The notes under the pieces: generated by a model
The model's database searches: none
Told to the model about the DNA's origin: nothing
The model's input: the letters and a program-made list of their open reading frames with translations, nothing else
Translations under genes and position numbers: made by a program
From: Sipunculus nudus
Lineage: Eukaryota > Annelida > Sipuncula > Golfingiida > Sipunculidae
DNA length: 64,000 nt
Direction: 5' to 3'
Assembly (NCBI GenBank): GCA_026874595.1
Contig: CM049319.1
Span: 17,837,101 to 17,901,100, forward strand
Part shown: one piece after another, positions 1 through 13,179 of the stretch
Layout: every line of letters starts with the position of its first letter
How positions within the stretch are numbered: the first letter of the stretch is position 1

Positions 1-1
1 G

Positions 2-1843
2 GATTTCGCTTGGGCCGAAATGCGGAACTGGAGAGTTCTCGAAATTTCTGGCGTGACCGAAGAATTGGTGCCAAACCGGTTGCCTTCTGGTATTAAAACT
101 TTATCAATCACAAGTATGCGAAGCTCCTTGAAGCTGTCTAGGTTTTATATATACAAACGTGCGTTGACCCATCTGAATCTTACTGATGCTCGTTTGGTGG
201 ATTTCGAATTCTTGCGGTCAGCTTTTATTCAGGTACTGATCCTGGACAGGAATGATTTGGCGGAAATTCAAGATCAAGCATCCGGTTTCTGGCCGAAAGT
301 TTCAGGGACTCTAAGCATGGCCCGGTGTAACATTGGCGAAATAACATCCTCAATGGCTTCTGCGCTTCTTGCAATGCCAGAGACAATAATATTAGCTAAC
401 AACCATATCCGTGAGTTGGGAAGACCGTTTATGATAACACCGCTGATGCGCATGCGCAATTTGGACCTTTCTGGTAATCTGCTAACAGCTATACCCGATA
501 GAGCGTTCGCTCGGATGAAAGATTTGGTTTCACTGAACCTTGCTAACAATATGATATCCACTGTGGGCCTACACATTTTGAGTCCTTCCACACTCGGAAA
601 TCTTATGTCGCTCGATTTATCATATAATCATTTAGAACTGTTAGATAAAGATAGCTTTGAACCTTTACTCCATGCTACCCGAAAGAAGAGCTCCGCCAAA
701 AACGTTAATATAGAGGGAAACCCTCTCGCATGTGATTGCCGCATGGACTGGGTTGCGAAGTCTGTTTTGAGATATTGGTTAGATCCAGAGGGATCCAGAA
801 TGCTCGATGGAACGTGCATGCAGCCTGAGAAAAGACTTATTCAGTATTCCACTGAAGAGGATTTGAAATGTTTTGGACCTTTTATAAAAAGGATGTTCAG
901 AACAGACGAACCTTCCACTGGTCACGTGCTGGTCACGTGCGTGGTACAAGGCAGCCCTACAGCTAATGCGTACTGGGCGACACCTAGTGGGAAGCTACTG
1001 AACGAGGCTGTTGCACACCCAGGGACAATTACAACGTACAACACGGTGTACCTGACTAAAGCCATGTTGGACAATGTTAATTATATAACATGCGCAGCGA
1101 GAAACTCTCTTGAAAATTTTACATCAGATGTTTTCTACCTTAACGGAACGGGGCACACCGATACCCCAGGAAACACTTCTGAAGGACCGAGAGTGGACCC
1201 TGTGTTGAAACCGGGTGACGGACAGGTTTTCTATCTTAAACATATCCTGATCGCTGTGCTGGGAACACTTTTAGGTGCGACTTTGATATTCGGTCTGATT
1301 TTAACAGCATTTGTTATCAGGTCAAGGCGGAAGAACAAGCTTTTCTTCAGTGACCTGTACGCCATGCAGTCAAACAACTCAACAACGTTAGAAACATCCG
1401 GAGTGGCCGAGGCAAGCAGCACATTTCATGCAAATGGTCATATACCATCTAACGGGTCAAGGTCACCGCCAAGGTCAAGATCAGCAGAGCAAGTGTCACC
1501 CGTGCCAAATGGACATATAGACCCATATATTCCCATGAGTAACGGAAGTCGCTCTGATTTAGCTAGTATCTCTTTATCTGATGACAATGGTTACTCCGGC
1601 GCGGAATCTAAGGAAGTTTACGAACAGGCTGACGGGTACTCCGCGCCGTCACAAGAGGACCATTACGAGGAGTTGCCAGATCGGCATTATACCAGGTCGC
1701 CCCACGTACAAAATCATGACAGCATAGAAGAGCCACAAATATACCAAAACTTTGACGTTGGATACACAAGCCTAGATTCAGAGAGAAGAAACAATATACA
1801 GCCCACTATATACACACATCTTAATGATGGATCTGTAGCGTAG
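2..1843 (+). CDS. LRR-Ig single-pass membrane receptor (3' part, N-terminus missing)
   Basis: The frame is open from the window edge through residue Met at base 20 to the TAG at 1841-1843, so the true start and signal peptide lie to the left. Residues are counted from that Met. About seven leucine-rich repeats occupy 48-225 (for example LDLSGNLL and LDLSYNHL). They are followed by an LRRCT cap with Cys238, Cys240, Cys266 and Cys284. A single Ig-like fold follows, with Cys307, Trp319 and Cys358. A transmembrane helix spans about 409-433 and ends in a RSRRK stop-transfer. The 170-residue cytoplasmic tail is Ser/Tyr-rich and ends with VGYTSL (580-585), which fits an ITIM-type motif, and TIYTHL (596-601). 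The domain order is that of kekkon/LRIG/AMIGO-type adhesion or receptor-modulating proteins at the cell surface. The ligand is unknown and orthology is not claimed. The visible part has no intron. Confidence 0.85.
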   Translation, partial: DFAWAEMRNWRVLEISGVTEELVPNRLPSGIKTLSITSMRSSLKLSRFYIYKRALTHLNLTDARLVDFEFLRSAFIQVLILDRNDLAEIQDQASGFWPKVSGTLSMARCNIGEITSSMASALLAMPETIILANNHIRELGRPFMITPLMRMRNLDLSGNLLTAIPDRAFARMKDLVSLNLANNMISTVGLHILSPSTLGNLMSLDLSYNHLELLDKDSFEPLLHATRKKSSAKNVNIEGNPLACDCRMDWVAKSVLRYWLDPEGSRMLDGTCMQPEKRLIQYSTEEDLKCFGPFIKRMFRTDEPSTGHVLVTCVVQGSPTANAYWATPSGKLLNEAVAHPGTITTYNTVYLTKAMLDNVNYITCAARNSLENFTSDVFYLNGTGHTDTPGNTSEGPRVDPVLKPGDGQVFYLKHILIAVLGTLLGATLIFGLILTAFVIRSRRKNKLFFSDLYAMQSNNSTTLETSGVAEASSTFHANGHIPSNGSRSPPRSRSAEQVSPVPNGHIDPYIPMSNGSRSDLASISLSDDNGYSGAESKEVYEQADGYSAPSQEDHYEELPDRHYTRSPHVQNHDSIEEPQIYQNFDVGYTSLDSERRNNIQPTIYTHLNDGSVA

Positions 1844-2136
1844 CAAAGAGCTGCCGTTCGTTATTGACTCTAATGTGATATTTAATAATGGGTTATCTTT
1901 GAACATGATTATTGTCTTTTTACGGTAATAGCTGCTTTTGCTTCTCAGTGATATCTAGTATTCGGACTTTGAACGATATAGATGTTTTAAATATCTTTTG
2001 TTTTGATTAAAAGAAAGATTCAGTCATAATTTTTAATTATTGCAGTATTCACGTCTGCAATTCTCTCGACTGTCCGATGGTAAACAAAGTAATAACCAAG
2101 TTTGCATACCTTACTCGCACGTTATGTGTTTCATTA

Positions 2137-2142
2137 AATAAA
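2137..2142 (+). promoter_or_regulatory. AATAAA poly(A) signal candidate for the LRR-Ig gene
   Basis: AATAAA lies about 295 bases after the stop codon of the receptor gene, on the same strand, in AT-rich DNA. A second AATAAA stands at 2571-2576. Either could end the transcript; the motif is common by chance in this composition. Confidence 0.35.
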
Positions 2143-3101
2143 CGCAAGGTGGCACTGAGATGCAGAAGCGGTTTTATCGTAGGTCATAAAGACATCATAT
2201 TATGCAAGTACCCCATCTTTGTACAATACCCGTATCAGCGTTAATTCTACGGCAAAAGCCTTAGTAGCATACACATCATGATCTTGTATTTTAAAAATGG
2301 AGTATTATTAACTTATGCGTTAAATAATTAATATTAATATATTTTTATTTTGCACACTGCTTATGACACAAACGTGAGACAAGAATGTGTGTTGTTTTTC
2401 ACAAATCTTATTGTGATGATGCACCGAGGTGTGATGAAGAGTTAGTAATGACCGTATCTGAATCTAACTCAAGGTGCCAAAATTCCAAAGTTAACACTAA
2501 TCTTTGGAAAATCTTATATATTAATAATTATATCTGTTGTATCTACAAATACAATTGCTTTGTCATGTTGAATAAAATATAATGTAAATATAGTTTTAGA
2601 CTTTCCACCGTCTTATTCTCCTTACTATTTTAAATTATTATAATACACAATAGATCATCTTAAGAAACAAGAATATAGGGGGATGCACAAGTGAAAGTTC
2701 AATGAAAGCACACGCACAAACGGACAACAAGTGGCGGTGTATTCATAAACGCATAAACACAATTTATTTACTCTCTTTATTTCAACTTCCTTTCCAAAAA
2801 CATAAAAATAAATCATGATGCTTATATTACTTAAAATATTAATTGGATTGTTCCTTGGGCGTTACCCTCCACACAATTTCTTGAAAATTAAAAAGATTCA
2901 TAGCAGTAGTGCAGGACGCTATGTTTATTTTAAGTTTTTTTATCGCGCCACGTATCGTGACTGGTGCAAGATTATTTATATTATGAATAGGCGTTAGGAA
3001 AAGATTTCAGAGCGAAATCTTGTCAGAGACTACTTTTCTTTCAAGGAGAGAACACTGCATATTATATATTCCTAATATGCCTAGTACAAGAATAACCACC
3101 T

Positions 3102-3577
3102 TTAAAGGTGCCCATTCACCTACCTTTTGAAAAAGAATTTGTGATTTCTGGCTTCCTCTACGCATATAATAATAATCTAAGGGTAATTTTGGTTGTAAAA
3201 AAATATATTAACGTCTTTGTGAAGGATGTATGTACATGTTTATCAACAGCATGTTTCTAAACACAGCAATGTTGACAAACGAGAAAAATATGTAACCTTA
3301 GGTGGTAGGTTGCAAATATGCGGAGGCAGTAAGGTCACTTGTTGCAAAACGCCATTTGCAAAGCGCTAAAACTCATCTGACTTGCTGCCAGATGCCCTTT
3401 TTGAATTTGTTTTGATTATTTTTTCGGGCCCCCACATATTATAAATACGTTGATATAAACAAAACAAACGGCCTGTGTGAGGTGGTTTACACGTTTTCTG
3501 GCCTATTTTTTATAAAAGCTCCAAGGTGATCACCTTTAGTTATTATTAATATTGAATAGTTGATTGGGCCCCTTTAA
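3102..3577. repeat. MITE with TTAAAGG...CCTTTAA ends (family C, copy 1)
   Basis: The left end reads TTAAAGGTGCCCATTCACCT. The right end, reversed, reads TTAAAGGGGCCCAATCAACT, giving an imperfect inverted repeat of about 20 bp. The interior has no coding capacity. It is closely similar throughout to 13600-14064 and, inverted, to 13180-13571 (shared phrases include GGTAATTTTGGTTGT and GGTCACTTGTTGCAAAAC). TTAA at both edges suggests a TTAA-targeting (piggyBac-type) non-autonomous element, but the superfamily is an inference. Confidence 0.65.
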
Positions 3578-5106
3578 GACCAAGATTTGTCAAATAATGA
3601 CGTTAATGATGTCCTCGGTGACGGGGCAAACCTGGAACATCTAACACCATCTGACGGCAGATCATATAACTAATTCTATGGCCATATTTAATTATAATTA
3701 TTAATATATTTCATTTCATATACATAAATATTGACCACCCCCACCCTTTTTTGAAATCGTGGTGGTGATATATAACCCCATCCATTCCATCTCTGGACCC
3801 TTGACACCTACGTGTCCGTCCATCAGGTCTAACATAGGACACAAGGGTCCAGAGATGGACTACATCCATCCCTGTATTGAAGCCCCTGCACACATTCCCA
3901 TTTGGCTTGAATTCATATATTTCTTGTGCCTTGTTTGATCAGGATCTGGCAGAGGTTTGTATGTGGTCTATTACTACTTTCTTGTTCATGTAAGTGTCTG
4001 GCCAACAGAGGTATATCTTTTTATTGAACATCCATTTCGGGTGTTTGAAGTTACCCTTTGATCAGCTTCATGCTCCATGGGAAACAAATTATATTTATTT
4101 ATATTTTATATAACACTATATTTATGACCTTACTTATATCTATGATTTTTAATGATAATTAGCCAGCCAAGTTAACAACAGGAAACCAATCTCATTTAAG
4201 GGGTCATCTAAAACTGCGTTTCAACTGTTTTATATAAATCTCTCCAACTATGAATATTATTGTGCGTCTGAAATAAAACGACTAATTTAATAGTTCGCGT
4301 TTTTGTCCGATAATCGGCACATTTGTATCGGTCGGAATATCACATTTACTTTTATCCTGGAAGTAAAGCAACACAAAAGATCAGACAAATCATATAAGAT
4401 TAATCACTGAATAATATACAGGAAGACATTGTTAAGTTTTTATGACGAGACACACAAGATCTCAACAAATACAATGACATCAACTGTTGTCACTCAAAAC
4501 ATAACAGTGACAACCAATGTTCCTTTGCCGGGAAACGCTGTGGGTCTGTCCTATGAACACTGAAACCATGACAACACTCAAACGTCACGACAGGATGACA
4601 CGCATATTAAGAACTGGGCGTCTAGACATTTCATGTCAATGAACTTCAATCGAGAATATTCCAGGAAATGGAAATTTTATTTGTGTTAAATGTCTTTTAT
4701 TTTTTTTTATATAAATTTGGTGATCTGGGAAAGCAAAGCGAAGGTTGGTGACCATCAAACTATATATAACATAACTGGCAGCCTTTTTGCATCAGTTATT
4801 ATGATTGTCCTAAATATGGGTGCCCATTGGAGTTTGCGATAATTCTCTTGACCTTAAATATCTTAGTTTGACACTACATGGAGGGACAGAAGGCCAAATA
4901 ACAAAAATATCTGTACATATATTTTGAAACATTCTGGTTATTCTGAATCCTCTGACCAAATGACATGGAATCTGTCATGGGCTGGCAGCCTCCCTTTGAC
5001 AGTATCTATATTTAGAATATTTATGACACCAGACAACCAATCAGCAGCGTTTCAATGCAACTATTTTAGCAAGTGACGAGTGACCTTGACCGTCATCAGT
5101 GCAAGA

Positions 5107-5480
5107 ACAAGAGGCCCATGGGCGATGACGCTCAGCTGAATTCAAGGAACCCTGAACAATGTATGAATTAATCCCCCATCATCAATTTTGCCAATAGTCC
5201 TTAGAAATATGTTACAGTGACCTTATTTAGGCTCTCTAAGATTTTACCAGGAACTTCCCAGATGCTAAGTTAGAAATTTTCTCCATCCAACTGCTACAAT
5301 TTGTGCCCATCTGACTAATGGAGCGCTCTAATCATATTCTTTAAAGAGCTTACAAAAATATAGGTCACAATGACCTTATTTAAGGTTTCCATGGAGATTT
5401 ACCCAAGACTTCTCTGGATTTCACGTTAGAAGATTTTAGGACTAGGGGGATACAATTTGTGCCCCGTCTGTCTCACTGGG
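5107..5480 (+). repeat. Dispersed repeat, CCCATGGG...CTCAGCTGA family (family D fragment)
   Basis: It opens with AGAGGCCCATGGGCGATGAC and GCTCAGCTGA. This resembles the openings at 35796, 36985, 52318, 52448 and 54780. The interior phrases GTTTCCATGGAGA and ACAATTTGTGCCC recur in the 54.8-56.6 kb array. No coding capacity was seen. Confidence 0.5.
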
Positions 5481-5947
5481 TGCTCAAAATGTTTTCGGCC
5501 CGTAGTTCGCAACATTCAAGAATTTCCTGAAAGTGCGCGAAAAAAAAATTCTGACGTTTTATGGGGCAACATGAGAACTGGCCCCCTCAGGACACTGGGC
5601 ATCGTTCCCGAAAGTTAAAGACAAAATATCCGGAGCGTGGCCGTAAAGGAGTTGCGTGACAACAGTGGAGTTGTACCACCATCAATTATAATATAGATTA
5701 TTATTAATATTGCCCATATAGGTTAAATTAATACATGTAGGAATTGATTATTAATGTAAAATAGGGTAAATTTATAGCTTTATTTTATTTATTTATTTTT
5801 TTCCCAGTGGACAGTTGGTCGGTCGGAAATGCAAATGTCTAGTTGCACGTGATCGGACAATCTTGTAACTTACATCATTCACAATGAAACATAAACACAC
5901 GAGAAGCAGCCCATGTAATGATCAAGATACGGGGTTCATGGGGTCTG

Positions 5948-5949
<2 letters not shown>

Positions 5950-6014
<65 letters not shown>
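5950..6014. repeat. (AT)n microsatellite
   Basis: About 65 bases of nearly pure AT dinucleotide, followed by a short ATTT-type tract. Confidence 0.95.
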
Positions 6015-7561
6015 TTATTTATTTATTTATATAAAATCAAACTGGTTAGTCTAAGTATTGGTGAAAACAGGAGCGTTTTTTTTTTTATTTTGGGGGGGGG
6101 GGTCCGAAACGGTCTAATCTATATTAAGTGACAAAAGGGGAATTTCTATTTGGCCTAGGAAGTAATACTGTAGATTTACCTTTTCAGGTGTTTGCCATGT
6201 TCGCATATCCTTAATTTGGGCTTTTGTAAATGTTAGGAGCACGTAGAGTCAGTGTCATTTAGTACTACTAAAGCTGAACCGGAAATAGTTATCACAATAA
6301 GTACATGTACATTATCTGGCTTCTGCAAATTTAATCACAATATTTTGAAGAAAAAATACCTGTGAATGATATCCCTGATTCTTTGTTGAAAGTTTTCTAT
6401 TGGGACATTGTTTCACTTTTTTTTCTTTTATGAAGACATCATTGATGATATTAGATATTATTAGATTTAAAAGAAATCATTCTTCTTGAAAACAATGCTT
6501 CAAACATAGTAAAATATATTTCAGTAATTTCAGTTGAACTATGTATTTTGAAGTAAATTATTACAGTGTTATGTTACTTTAAATAAATTTTCTCTATAAA
6601 CCTTTTTAAAAAAGTTTTTAAGTTAACTGTAGCCTCCAATGAGTATATGGGAAAATAGGGACAGTGGAAGAAGTCAGCCATTATCAAACAGCTATAAAAG
6701 CAAACTCAAATGGCAAATGATTTTATTGTTAATGCTAATATTATACATCTATGAGCTGTGAGCCCACAACTTCTTCAATCTAAGCTTTGCATATGATTCA
6801 TCCGTGACATAACAGAAACCACTCATACCTGCAGGTGTGCTTTAGTATATAAATACATACATTTTGTACAGTAACCATGTATAATCCCCGCACACTCCTG
6901 CTCTTGACTGTTACACGCTTTAAACATACTGTTAACACACAGTGTTAACTGAAAACATAATAGTCGCTATGATGATCGATGCCAACTATTAAATATATTA
7001 TATGATTTGCAATGTTTCTATTAATACTGGCATTCTTGAGTCAGTTTAGTATTTAACGTGTCAAACCAATAACTGCAACTCACACATGTAACAAAGGAAA
7101 TGAGAAATAATGAAATTGAAGATGAACTTATTTTATTGTTTATGTCATCAGTATACGTTCAAGTGCCATCAACCCATAAATATTTAAATATGAGGCCAAA
7201 TCAACTTTACATACTACTGATATTAAACTCTTAACTCACATCTGCAGACGTATTCTTGTATATAAATACACATGCATTGTACATGAACCATATATTACTC
7301 GATACATGCAATGACGTAACCATGCCTTTATTCTTGCAACTATCTCTTAATCTGTTCAGACACTGGGACTGTACACTCCGACTAAGCCACTAACAAGCAG
7401 CTGTACTTGAGAAAACACACACACACAAATCACATATCTCCCTTGCTTCACTGCGCAGAGACCTTTCTTCAGCGGGCCTTGTGACATGCTATATCATGAA
7501 TTCTTAACATGCGCTGCTTGCGATGGGGCCGAAACCATAACGGCCAGTCATACCAACGTTA

Positions 7562-8098
7562 AACAAGAGCACCGCAAACGTGCATGACACGCCCGTCGTG
7601 CATTTGGTGACCCCTGACCTCATTCAATATGCATGAATTTTTATGAGAAGGCAAGTCAGGTGAGAAATACTGAAGGTTAATATGTATAATGAGTTTCATG
7701 AAAATCCATAGGTTTTTTGTTGAGTCACCAAGGTGCCTCCACAAAGTGCAGTAACCTTTGACCTCATTAAATTTGCATGGATTTTGCTGGAAATCGAATT
7801 TAGGCGAGGTATTTTATTTATTAAAATTTCTGAGTTTTAGCCAAATCTTTCATATTATTTATAAGTTATCGCGGCGACACCACAATGTAGCCTAGTGACC
7901 CGTGACCTTATTAAATATGCGTGGATGTTGCCCATAATCGAACTCGGGCGAGATAATCTGTTGGTAAGTAGTTATGGTGAGTTGTTGAAAATCCATCAAA
8001 GCCCCGGTAAGTTATCGTGGCGACACTTAAAGTTAACGGACGGATGAACAGACGGACGGTGGGTAAATCTTAATACTCCCGTCATATGACGGGCGTAT
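7562..8098. repeat. Dispersed repeat with degenerate internal tandem units and CCCGTC ends
   Basis: It opens with CACGCCCGTCGTGCATTTGG and closes with CCCGTCATATGACGGGCGTA. Inside are three related stretches of about 150 bp, each with a TGACC(T/C)...TTCAATATGCATG-like phrase and AAAATCCAT, and then GGACGGATGAACAGACGGAC. This is the layout of a non-coding dispersed invertebrate repeat. No gene is seen. Confidence 0.5.
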
Positions 8099-8593
8099 AA
8101 AAAGGAAACAGCACACAGATAAAAAAAACGTTGTACGGGCGCCTAATCAACATGAACACATGCACCAGATATTCACAAGGTTAGAAATCTTTATATAATT
8201 GGTCAAATTCTAGATAACGTTTCCCATGGCCAAAAGGTTTATCTAAATATAGCAACGGATTTGTTTTGCTGGATATGTATTAAAACCTTATACAAGTCCC
8301 CTGATTGGTTTAAATACCTTGTTAATAATTCATGAAATAGCAGGCAAGGGGACCAGACGAAGCAATGAAGCTTACATGATTTATCACTTGAACATAAATT
8401 GACGATGATAAAACACTGATATTCCTGGCAAGCATATACTCTACATGATTTATAATTTATTGGGTAGCCATTTTATTTTAAATAAATAAATATTTGGTCA
8501 TTTCTGCTTTCACGCACATTAAAACCTTTGCAAGAAATACTGTTATCTGGTCATACAAAACAGCATGAAGTTTTATGACATTACAAACGTGTG

Positions 8594-8653
<60 letters not shown>
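8594..8653. repeat. (AT)n microsatellite
   Basis: About 60 bases of AT dinucleotide with one AA interruption near 8606. Confidence 0.95.
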
Positions 8654-8654
<1 letters not shown>

Positions 8655-9466
8655 CGCACAAGAACATGTAGTGTGGATAAGTGAAATAATAATATAGGTA
8701 TAAAATTACACTGTAAGAATATTATTTTTATATTTTAGAAGGGTTTAAGCAAAGTCCGATGGCATTATGACTGAACAATCGATTTAGCTGTATTCTTATA
8801 TACTATGCCGATACAACTGTATTTTGTCATCTTTGTTCAAGGCCTATGCAGTAGGTAACAAAAGAACTAGTACCCTCCGCCTCCACCAGGGTGCAACAGC
8901 GCCTCAAATATCTGATCTGGAGGCCAATTTCATAGGTTACTTGATACAAGCAAGCTATATGAATAATTAATGAGCATTATGATTTATGAATGTGAAAAAC
9001 TGATCAGAAACCAATCAAAAGATAACGTTATACATGGTTTATGAATGTTCAGTGAGCATTATTTTAAATATTCAAACAAGATTAGTAATTACTACAACTG
9101 TTGATTATAGCTACACAAAGCTTTAAACCAATATTTATCGTCAGTTTATTACAATGCGAAGATGAGTTTCATGAATATTCATACATGCTAAATAGAGTAG
9201 ACACCAGAATGACATAAATGAAAGAATTTTACAGTATTACACGATGCTAACTTTAAATTCTGCCACTCAACTCAAATCCACCATATTCAACACTGACTAA
9301 GAGAAGTGAAATGAAAATGAGATCATTATTTTAGAACGTCGCACTACAAAGACAGACAAAGTAGATACTTTTCATGTTTACATAAATTTTCATTCTCGAC
9401 TCAGTTTCAAACCCCCTTAATTCAGCTGCAACAATACAGGCCGTGGGAATCTAACTGAAATTGAAG

Positions 9467-9731
9467 CATTTGGGTGTGGTCCAAAAAAGAGCATTATTCC
9501 GCTTTTAATTTTGCCAATACAGGGCCCCCTTGCTTTTCCCAGCAGATAAGATTCTCTCCTAGCCACAGTCCTCGGAGGACTTTCGTCTCGCATGGCCATG
9601 CCATTACTGAACCTAGACAGGTTTATTTCTCCCAGTTTCCTGACACTGCTCATGGGGGCTGCCATTTTGTGTACACACCAAATCCTGGATGTCACAGGTC
9701 GCATGTCGAAATTATGGGTATTCAGCTAGTA
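9467..9731 (+). repeat. Dispersed 260-bp repeat (family E, copy 1)
   Basis: It is similar along its length to 12330-12587 in the same orientation; shared phrases include GGGGGCTGCCATT and AAATTATGGGTA. A weaker, inverted relative is at 58910-59165. When translated, the three share a YFSQF..TAHGG / YLSQFLETTHGG-like string, so the family may derive from a coding element. No intact protein remains. Confidence 0.55.
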
Positions 9732-10891
9732 TTATGATATAGGAAGGAGACAGAACGACTGATCATATGAGGGTTGCAAACAGTGCATCGGTTCAAAAGG
9801 ATAGAGTACCTGCTTACCTGATATGAAACATTTAAATGATCGGGTGATGGCCTGTTGTATCCATTTTGTACGATACATGGTGCACAAATCAAGATAAGAT
9901 GCATATTCCAATGGAAAAAAAACAAGGTGAGTATGAAAGAAGTCAGAGAGATAAACTTGATGAATGAAGCTATGATTTCATATAATATATAAACAGTGTT
10001 TCATAAATTTTTACGATAGGGGCTATGAAATAAGAATTAAGATGACTGTACACACATGAAATAATAGCTGTTGGTTCATAACTGATATGTAGATTAAAGG
10101 GAAAGGGTTTTTTTTCAATTAAAAATCATATAAAAAGTCAAATATGTAAAGAGACATCAGTTTTCCATTCACAGTGTCTTTGCTTGTGATAGTGATGGGA
10201 ACATGCAGGACGGTGGTCTTTTTTCTGGCCATTTAATTTTTAAAGAAAGCTTTTATTTTGATTTGAAATTAATAATATACATGAATTCTGAGTATACTGA
10301 CCCCATTAAAAATAATTTCATTAAACCCTACAACATGTGACAGTTAGAAAATAAATTATGCTTACATATAGTATCTATGATTTATGTAATATGTATAAAC
10401 AATATTATTTCAAATATATATATTTACACAAACACATTCTGGTATATGTAATACAAATTTTAATAAAATGCCATGTTAGCATTCTGTCCAAGCATTAGTG
10501 CTCACAGAAAATATGGGCAGCTCTGCAACCTATTTCAGACTGTACATAAATTAAATAGCATCGTTTCTATTTGAAAACAACATACTTATGTTATATTAAA
10601 TGCCCCCAACTTAAGACATATCCTGCATGAATTGCATTATTTTTACCATATTATGATGAATAATATTATTTTTTTTCTATATTTTTTATATCTATTTGTA
10701 AGTCTTTTAAATTATAATATCAGTCAGATACTTGGTAAATGACTGTTTATTGTACTATGTTGGTAATTAGCTGGGTATGTATTACATGTACAAGACTTAG
10801 TCAGTGACTGGGAACAGCTGGTTTTGCTCCACAATGAATAGGAATCTCATAGGAATCTCAAGGAGTACAGAGTAAATACAGAAATGGATTC

Positions 10892-10909
10892 GGGGGGGGG
10901 GGGGGGGGG
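10892..10909. repeat. (G)18 homopolymer run
   Basis: Eighteen consecutive G residues. Similar runs occur at 22376-22390, 43500-43516 and 61794-61811. Confidence 0.95.
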
Positions 10910-11829
10910 ATGTCAGGACCTCTTTTTCCCTCTGAAGCAACCTTTTCTTAGGGTTTCAGTCAAAATATTGCAGCCTAGACCCCACTTTTCTGAACCCAGC
11001 GACCTTTTTTAGTCCTCCTGGGTTGGACCCCCTTCTCCTAAATCTTGGATTACCAGTCTAGTGAGTACCCATTCATACCCAGGAGGTGTGAGTGAGGCCT
11101 TTTGTTTTGACTTTGCCAAAACTGATTTCAAAAGGCCGAAGCGTAGTGAATGGTGAGTACCCTTAGTTCCACATTCACTTTATTGGCAATGCTGCCCCCT
11201 AGTGGCAATTGGTTGAACTGCTTTATTTTGTAGGATGCATCATTGAAAACTAATTTTTTATCAACTTATCACTTATATCAAACAGGTGCCAGTGAAAAAC
11301 CATGATATATCCTGCGACTGTCACTACATCACCTGAGACGTTACAGCATGAGATGATATGCCCCCTGGTGGTCAGTCTGAGGAACAGACCTGTACAGAGG
11401 TCGATTCCCAACTGCTTTCAGGCACCATTGAGAAACTCAGTGCATAGACACTGTGCCTAAAATAACTTCCGAATTAATCATATCATGGCTCATTCAGTCA
11501 TTAACTTGTCCATTTAGTCCCAACTTTTTACATAGCAACCCAAATGCCATGAATTTACTTCAGAATTGATGCTCCATTAAAAATTTGAGTTAGTTATTAA
11601 TAACAGTTACAATGCCCTATTCCTTCCATAGAGGTCTGCAGATATGTAATATCTAGACCCAGTCTGTATATAAATTTATTAAAAATCTTTTATTTGAGTT
11701 ATTGAAAAATGTGTCATGCATGATATGTTAAATAATATGTGTACTTAGATACCATATTAACTGATACATACAAACTTGATTAAAGTTCCTCTTACAGGTA
11801 ATCAATGACAAACTTCTGTAAAGTAGTAC

Positions 11830-13100
11830 CAAAACAGGAAAATAGTAGAAAGTAGGAAAAAAGGAGGAAAACAGAAGGAAAAGGTAGGTTAGGACTCATA
11901 CTAAACATGTATTCATGCTCATTCTAGATAAATCAATTGAAAACCAAAGCTGTTTTCATTGAAAATATTATGAAACAATTTTATGCAGAGTTCAGTTTGT
12001 ACCTGCTGTTTTTGGGGTGCTAATAATTGCCTATATTAATTTACTTATATCAACACAAGGACAATTTTACAGCAGTTCATGGAATTTTGAATTGTATGTT
12101 ACAGAGAAAAAACAAAAAGGTAGAAAAGGTAGATCTTTTCAAGAAACAAAAAAGACGGGACTGAGGCAAAAAATGTGGGAAAAACCAAGAAAAATGGAAA
12201 AGTAGGATCACTGGCCATCAGGTCATCCATAGTGGGAACGTCATATCACTGGGTCAGTGGCCTGGCAGGTTAATCTACAAGCAGGTGTAAATAACAGTAT
12301 GATATTATGTCATCCTGCTATAATTTGAGGATTTGGGCTTCGTTAAAAAAAAGCGTTATTCTGCATTAAATTTTGCTAATACACATCCCCTAGCCTTTCT
12401 TCACATATAGATTCGGATATTTCTCCCCTAGACACTGTCCTCTGAGTACTTTTACTCATTTCTTGAACCCGGACAGATTTATTACTCCAAGTTTCTTGAA
12501 ACTGCTGATGGGGGCTGCCATTCTGCATACACACTAAATCAAAGATATCACAGGACACATGTCAAAATTATGGGTAAGCCACTAGTACAAGAAAATACAA
12601 AGAACTGACATCCGAGACAGGGGGGAGGGGTTACTCTCCTAAACACACATGAATGACTTTTAAATTTGCTATGACATGATTTTTGTTTAATGACTACAAT
12701 ATTAACATCTGATAAATGATCATGTAATGACAGGATGACTGTATGACTGTACATTAATCTTCAGGATATGACACTTGCGTCCAGGCACCGACTCTTCTCT
12801 TCACTCATTCTCTGCCTCCTGCAGATATTCTGAAAATGTAAAATATGGAAACTATTTAAGGTAATTTACATCTGGATGTTATCCTGAAATGTATTTTAAT
12901 TTCAGTCAGCAAAGCAAATGTTGATGAACTGTTGTTTACTAAAGAAATTACATGAACTATTTCACAGTGGCTCACCGCATTTTTAAACTGAATGTCACAA
13001 AACAAAAAAGTAGGAGGAAGGTATTTATAGGAAAACTTAAGCAAGAGAAATAGGATTGAGAACAAGAAAAGTAGGAGAAAGTAGGAAAGTAGGATCACTT
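11830..13100 (+). repeat. Purine-rich GTAGGA-repeat segment
   Basis: Three purine-dominated patches (11830-11890, 12105-12210, 13005-13100) carry repeated AGTAGGA and GAAAGTAGG. Two of them end with the same AAGTAGGATCACT. They look like diverged copies of one repeat flanking the family E copy at 12330. A short open frame at 12017-12205 here has only low-complexity Lys/Arg content and is not called a gene. Confidence 0.35.
12330..12587 (+). repeat. Dispersed 260-bp repeat (family E, copy 2)
   Basis: Direct copy of 9467-9731, diverged by small indels and substitutions. It shares TTTGGG, the GC(A/G)TTATTC opening and the GGGGGCTGCCATT core, and it ends at AAATTATGGGTA. Confidence 0.55.
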
Positions 13101-13179
13101 TTCAGGCTGTCTTGCACTTCTATGCAGCAAAGAGGAAAAATAAGGTCAAGAGGATCCCGCAAAAAGTGTGGGCAAGGTT

